A stretch of DNA of 6,412 nucleotides, taken from NCBI GenBank assembly GCA_946615275.1, contig CAMOHV010000073.1:1-6412 (forward strand), read 5' to 3'. A program made the position numbers and the translations under genes. Below are positions 4,658 through 6,412 of this stretch, piece by piece. Position 1 is the first letter of the stretch. Each line of letters starts with the position of its first letter. Source of the stretch: an uncultured Verrucomicrobiota bacterium (GTDB lineage Bacteria; Verrucomicrobiota; Kiritimatiellia; RFP12; UBA1067). A model generated the notes under the pieces. It was not told the origin of the DNA and ran no database searches. It worked only from the letters and a program-made list of their open reading frames with translations.

Positions 4658-6412
4658 AGCGCACTGACTTGAAGAAGATTTTGATCATCGGCTCCGGCCC
4701 CATCGTGATCGGCCAAGGCTGCGAGTTCGACTACTCTGGCGTTCAGGCTGTAAAGGCTCTTAGGAAGGAAGGATATGAGATCGTCCTCGTGAATTCCAAC
4801 CCCGCGACCGTGATGACCGATCCAGAGATGGCCGAGGCCACCTACATCGAGCCCCTCACCGTAGAATCCGTTGTCGCCATCATCCGCAAGGAGCGCCCGG
4901 ACGCACTCTTGCCGACACTCGGCGGACAGACCGCGCTCAACATCGCGACCGGGCTCGCGAAGACCGGCGTCCTCGCGGAGTGCGGCGTGGAGATGATCGG
5001 CGCGAACGCCGAGGCCATCGCGCAGGCGGAGGACCGCAACCTCTTCAAGGCGGCGATGTCTGAGCTAGGCCTCGATATGCCGAAATCCGGCAGCGCCCAC
5101 TCGCTTGACGAGGCGAAGGCGACGGCGGAGAAAATAGGTTCGTGGCCGCTCATCATCCGCCCGGGATTCACCCTCGGCGGCACCGGCGGCGGCATCGCGC
5201 ACGACGAAGACGAATTCCGGGAAATCGTGGGGCGCGGACTTGAGGCATCGCTCAACCACGAGGTGCTGATAGAGGAATCGCTTATCGGCTGGAAGGAATT
5301 CGAGATGGAGGTGATGCGCGACAAGGCGGGGAACGCCGTGATCGTCTGCTCCATCGAGAACATGGACCCGATGGGCGTCCACACGGGCGACTCCATCACC
5401 GTCGCGCCGATCCAGACGCTCACCGACCGCGAATACCAGGCCATGCGCGACGATTCAATCCGCGTACTGGAGAAGATCGGCATCGAGACGGGCGGCTCCA
5501 ACGTGCAATGGGCCGTGAACCCCAAGACAGGCCGCCGGGTGATCATCGAGATGAACCCGCGTGTCTCGCGCTCGTCCGCGCTCGCCTCCAAGGCGACGGG
5601 CTTCCCCATCGCGAAAATCGCCGCCCTTCTCGCCGTAGGCTACACGCTCGACGAGCTCACGAACGACATAACGCAGGTGACGCCCGCCTGCTTCGAGCCT
5701 GCGCTCGACTATGTTGTCGTGAAGGTCCCGCGCTTCACGTTCGAGAAGTTCCCGGGCGCGGACAAGCGCCTCGGCACTCAGATGAAGTCCGTCGGCGAGG
5801 CGATGGCCATCGGCCGCACATTCAAGCAGGCATACCTTAAGGCGGTGCGCTCCCTGGAGGCGCCGCTCGCCGGCCATGACGCCGCCTCCTTCGACCCCTG
5901 GTTCAAGGCGCAGCTCGAGGAGATCGAGGCTTTTCGCTCGCATCTTTCGTCGAACGCCGGATGTCTAATGTCGCCTGGCCTTCGGTCGCCGGATGTCGAA
6001 TGCCGCCTTCTCCAGGACGCCGCCCTTCTCCGCCAGGCGAAGGCCTTTGGATTCAGCGACAAGGAGATCGCCGAGGCAATCGGCTCTGATGAGATTACGG
6101 TGCGGACGAAAAGGCTAGTTCTCGGAATCCGCCCCGAATTCGGCGAAGTGGACACCTGCGCCGGCGAGTTCGAGGCCAAGACGCCGTACTACTACAGCTA
6201 CTATTCGACTTCAGACTTCGGACGTCGGACGACTTCAGACATCGGACTTCAGACTTCAAGTCTGGAGGTCGCGAAAGACCAGAAAGCGACAAAGCCACCG
6301 AAGTCTGGAGTCCGAAGTCCGAAGTCCTCCCATCGCAAGATCATGATCCTTGGCGGCGGGCCGAACCGCATCGGGCAGGGCATCGAGTTCGACTGGTGCT
6401 GCTGCCACGCGG
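4654..6412 (+). CDS. carB: Carbamoyl-phosphate synthase large subunit (3' end missing)
   Basis: CarB makes carbamoyl phosphate from bicarbonate, two ATP and CarA-derived ammonia. The 586 residues present cover the first ATP-grasp half, the oligomerisation region and the start of the second half ([21 protein letters not shown]); roughly half the protein lies beyond the window. Residues match E. coli numbering almost one to one: R128, R169 ([14 protein letters not shown]), E215, H243 (GVHTGDS), Q285, E299, N301 and R303 ([13 protein letters not shown]), so the first half should be active. Three oddities follow residue 400. About 44 residues of the oligomerisation domain are missing between SLE (400-402) and [15 protein letters not shown] repeat-encoded insertion lies at ~429-451 (HLSSNAGC to RSPDVEC). 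A larger one at ~518-559 separates the two halves (between YYYSYY and [10 protein letters not shown]). The frame is intact throughout. Confidence 0.97.
   Translation, partial: MKRTDLKKILIIGSGPIVIGQGCEFDYSGVQAVKALRKEGYEIVLVNSNPATVMTDPEMAEATYIEPLTVESVVAIIRKERPDALLPTLGGQTALNIATGLAKTGVLAECGVEMIGANAEAIAQAEDRNLFKAAMSELGLDMPKSGSAHSLDEAKATAEKIGSWPLIIRPGFTLGGTGGGIAHDEDEFREIVGRGLEASLNHEVLIEESLIGWKEFEMEVMRDKAGNAVIVCSIENMDPMGVHTGDSITVAPIQTLTDREYQAMRDDSIRVLEKIGIETGGSNVQWAVNPKTGRRVIIEMNPRVSRSSALASKATGFPIAKIAALLAVGYTLDELTNDITQVTPACFEPALDYVVVKVPRFTFEKFPGADKRLGTQMKSVGEAMAIGRTFKQAYLKAVRSLEAPLAGHDAASFDPWFKAQLEEIEAFRSHLSSNAGCLMSPGLRSPDVECRLLQDAALLRQAKAFGFSDKEIAEAIGSDEITVRTKRLVLGIRPEFGEVDTCAGEFEAKTPYYYSYYSTSDFGRRTTSDIGLQTSSLEVAKDQKATKPPKSGVRSPKSSHRKIMILGGGPNRIGQGIEFDWCCCHA
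5955..6008 (+). repeat. Direct-repeat heptamer element inside carB (site 1)
   Basis: A 22-nt unit occurs at 5955-5976 and again at 5987-6008 with two mismatches, 32 nt apart; both begin CGCCGGATGTC. Inside are heptamers GGATGTC, TAATGTC, GGTCGCC and GAATGCC. It encodes residues ~434-451 of CarB, lengthening a helical linker of the oligomerisation domain by about 14 residues relative to recalled E. coli CarB. The stretch 5982-6004 matches pyrG 4042-4064 at 21 of 23 positions. Confidence 0.88.
6207..6328. repeat. Inverted heptamer element at the CarB interdomain junction
   Basis: The left arm has seven GACTTCA/GACTTCG-type heptamers: 6207-6227 (three), a 3-nt break, then 6231-6258 (four). The last ones fold back on AAGTCTGGAG as a 10-bp palindrome with one wobble pair (6247-6256 with 6258-6267). 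A right arm at 6299-6328 carries the reverse-complement word (CGAAGTC type) and matches the left arm (6207-6226 against 6308-6327) with few mismatches. The whole encodes the 42-residue spacer between the two synthetase halves, about 31 residues longer than in recalled E. coli CarB. Confidence 0.9.

Overview
The window is a G+C-rich bacterial chromosome segment with four plus-strand genes. The first encodes a predicted exported metallophosphoesterase (182-1531). It is followed by a tight pyrimidine/arginine cluster: carA (1666-2952), pyrG (2987-4657) and carB (4654 to the window edge, cut off in its second half). Translation gives no close identification of the organism. The exported phosphoesterase with a possible Ig-like tail, the near absence of Shine-Dalgarno sites and the many short intragenic repeats would suit an uncultivated bacterium of the Kiritimatiellota/Lentisphaerota part of the PVC group. 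That placement is low-confidence inference.

Layout: positions 1-139 hold no convincing gene, only small inverted repeats and a good sigma-70-like promoter (96-123). A perfect-phase array of five 8-nt units (140-179) ends 2 nt before the ATG of the phosphoesterase. The 134-nt gap 1532-1665 holds two small hairpins and a candidate promoter so close to the carA ATG that the message may be leaderless. carA and pyrG are separated by 34 nt. The pyrG stop and carB start overlap as ATGA, and carB alone has a strong Shine-Dalgarno sequence.

How the genes work together: CarA (glutaminase) and CarB (synthetase) make carbamoyl phosphate, the entry to pyrimidines and arginine. PyrG converts UTP to CTP at the end of the pyrimidine route. 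CarA and PyrG both take ammonia from glutamine with a class-I amidotransferase domain, and all active-site residues that can be checked are intact. pyrG lying between carA and carB is an unusual order.

The most striking content is a family of short degenerate tandem repeats, 7-nt words (such as ATTCGAC/GTCGAAT and GACTTCG/CGAAGTC) and 8-nt words (CCACCAAA, CCACCCAA). They are embedded in frame inside all three nucleotide-metabolism genes, and also sit at the phosphoesterase start and the carA/pyrG junction. Each intragenic array falls where conserved families have a variable loop or domain linker and lengthens the protein there. Two G+C-rich palindromes in carA behave the same way. The archetypal words are free of stop codons in all six frames, which may explain why they are tolerated in essential genes. 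The stop-containing variants occur only in the 5' leader or at the very end of carA, where one supplies the stop codon. This resembles Rickettsia palindromic elements (in-gene insertions) combined with the heptameric STRR repeats of cyanobacteria, and is the best candidate for an undescribed system here.
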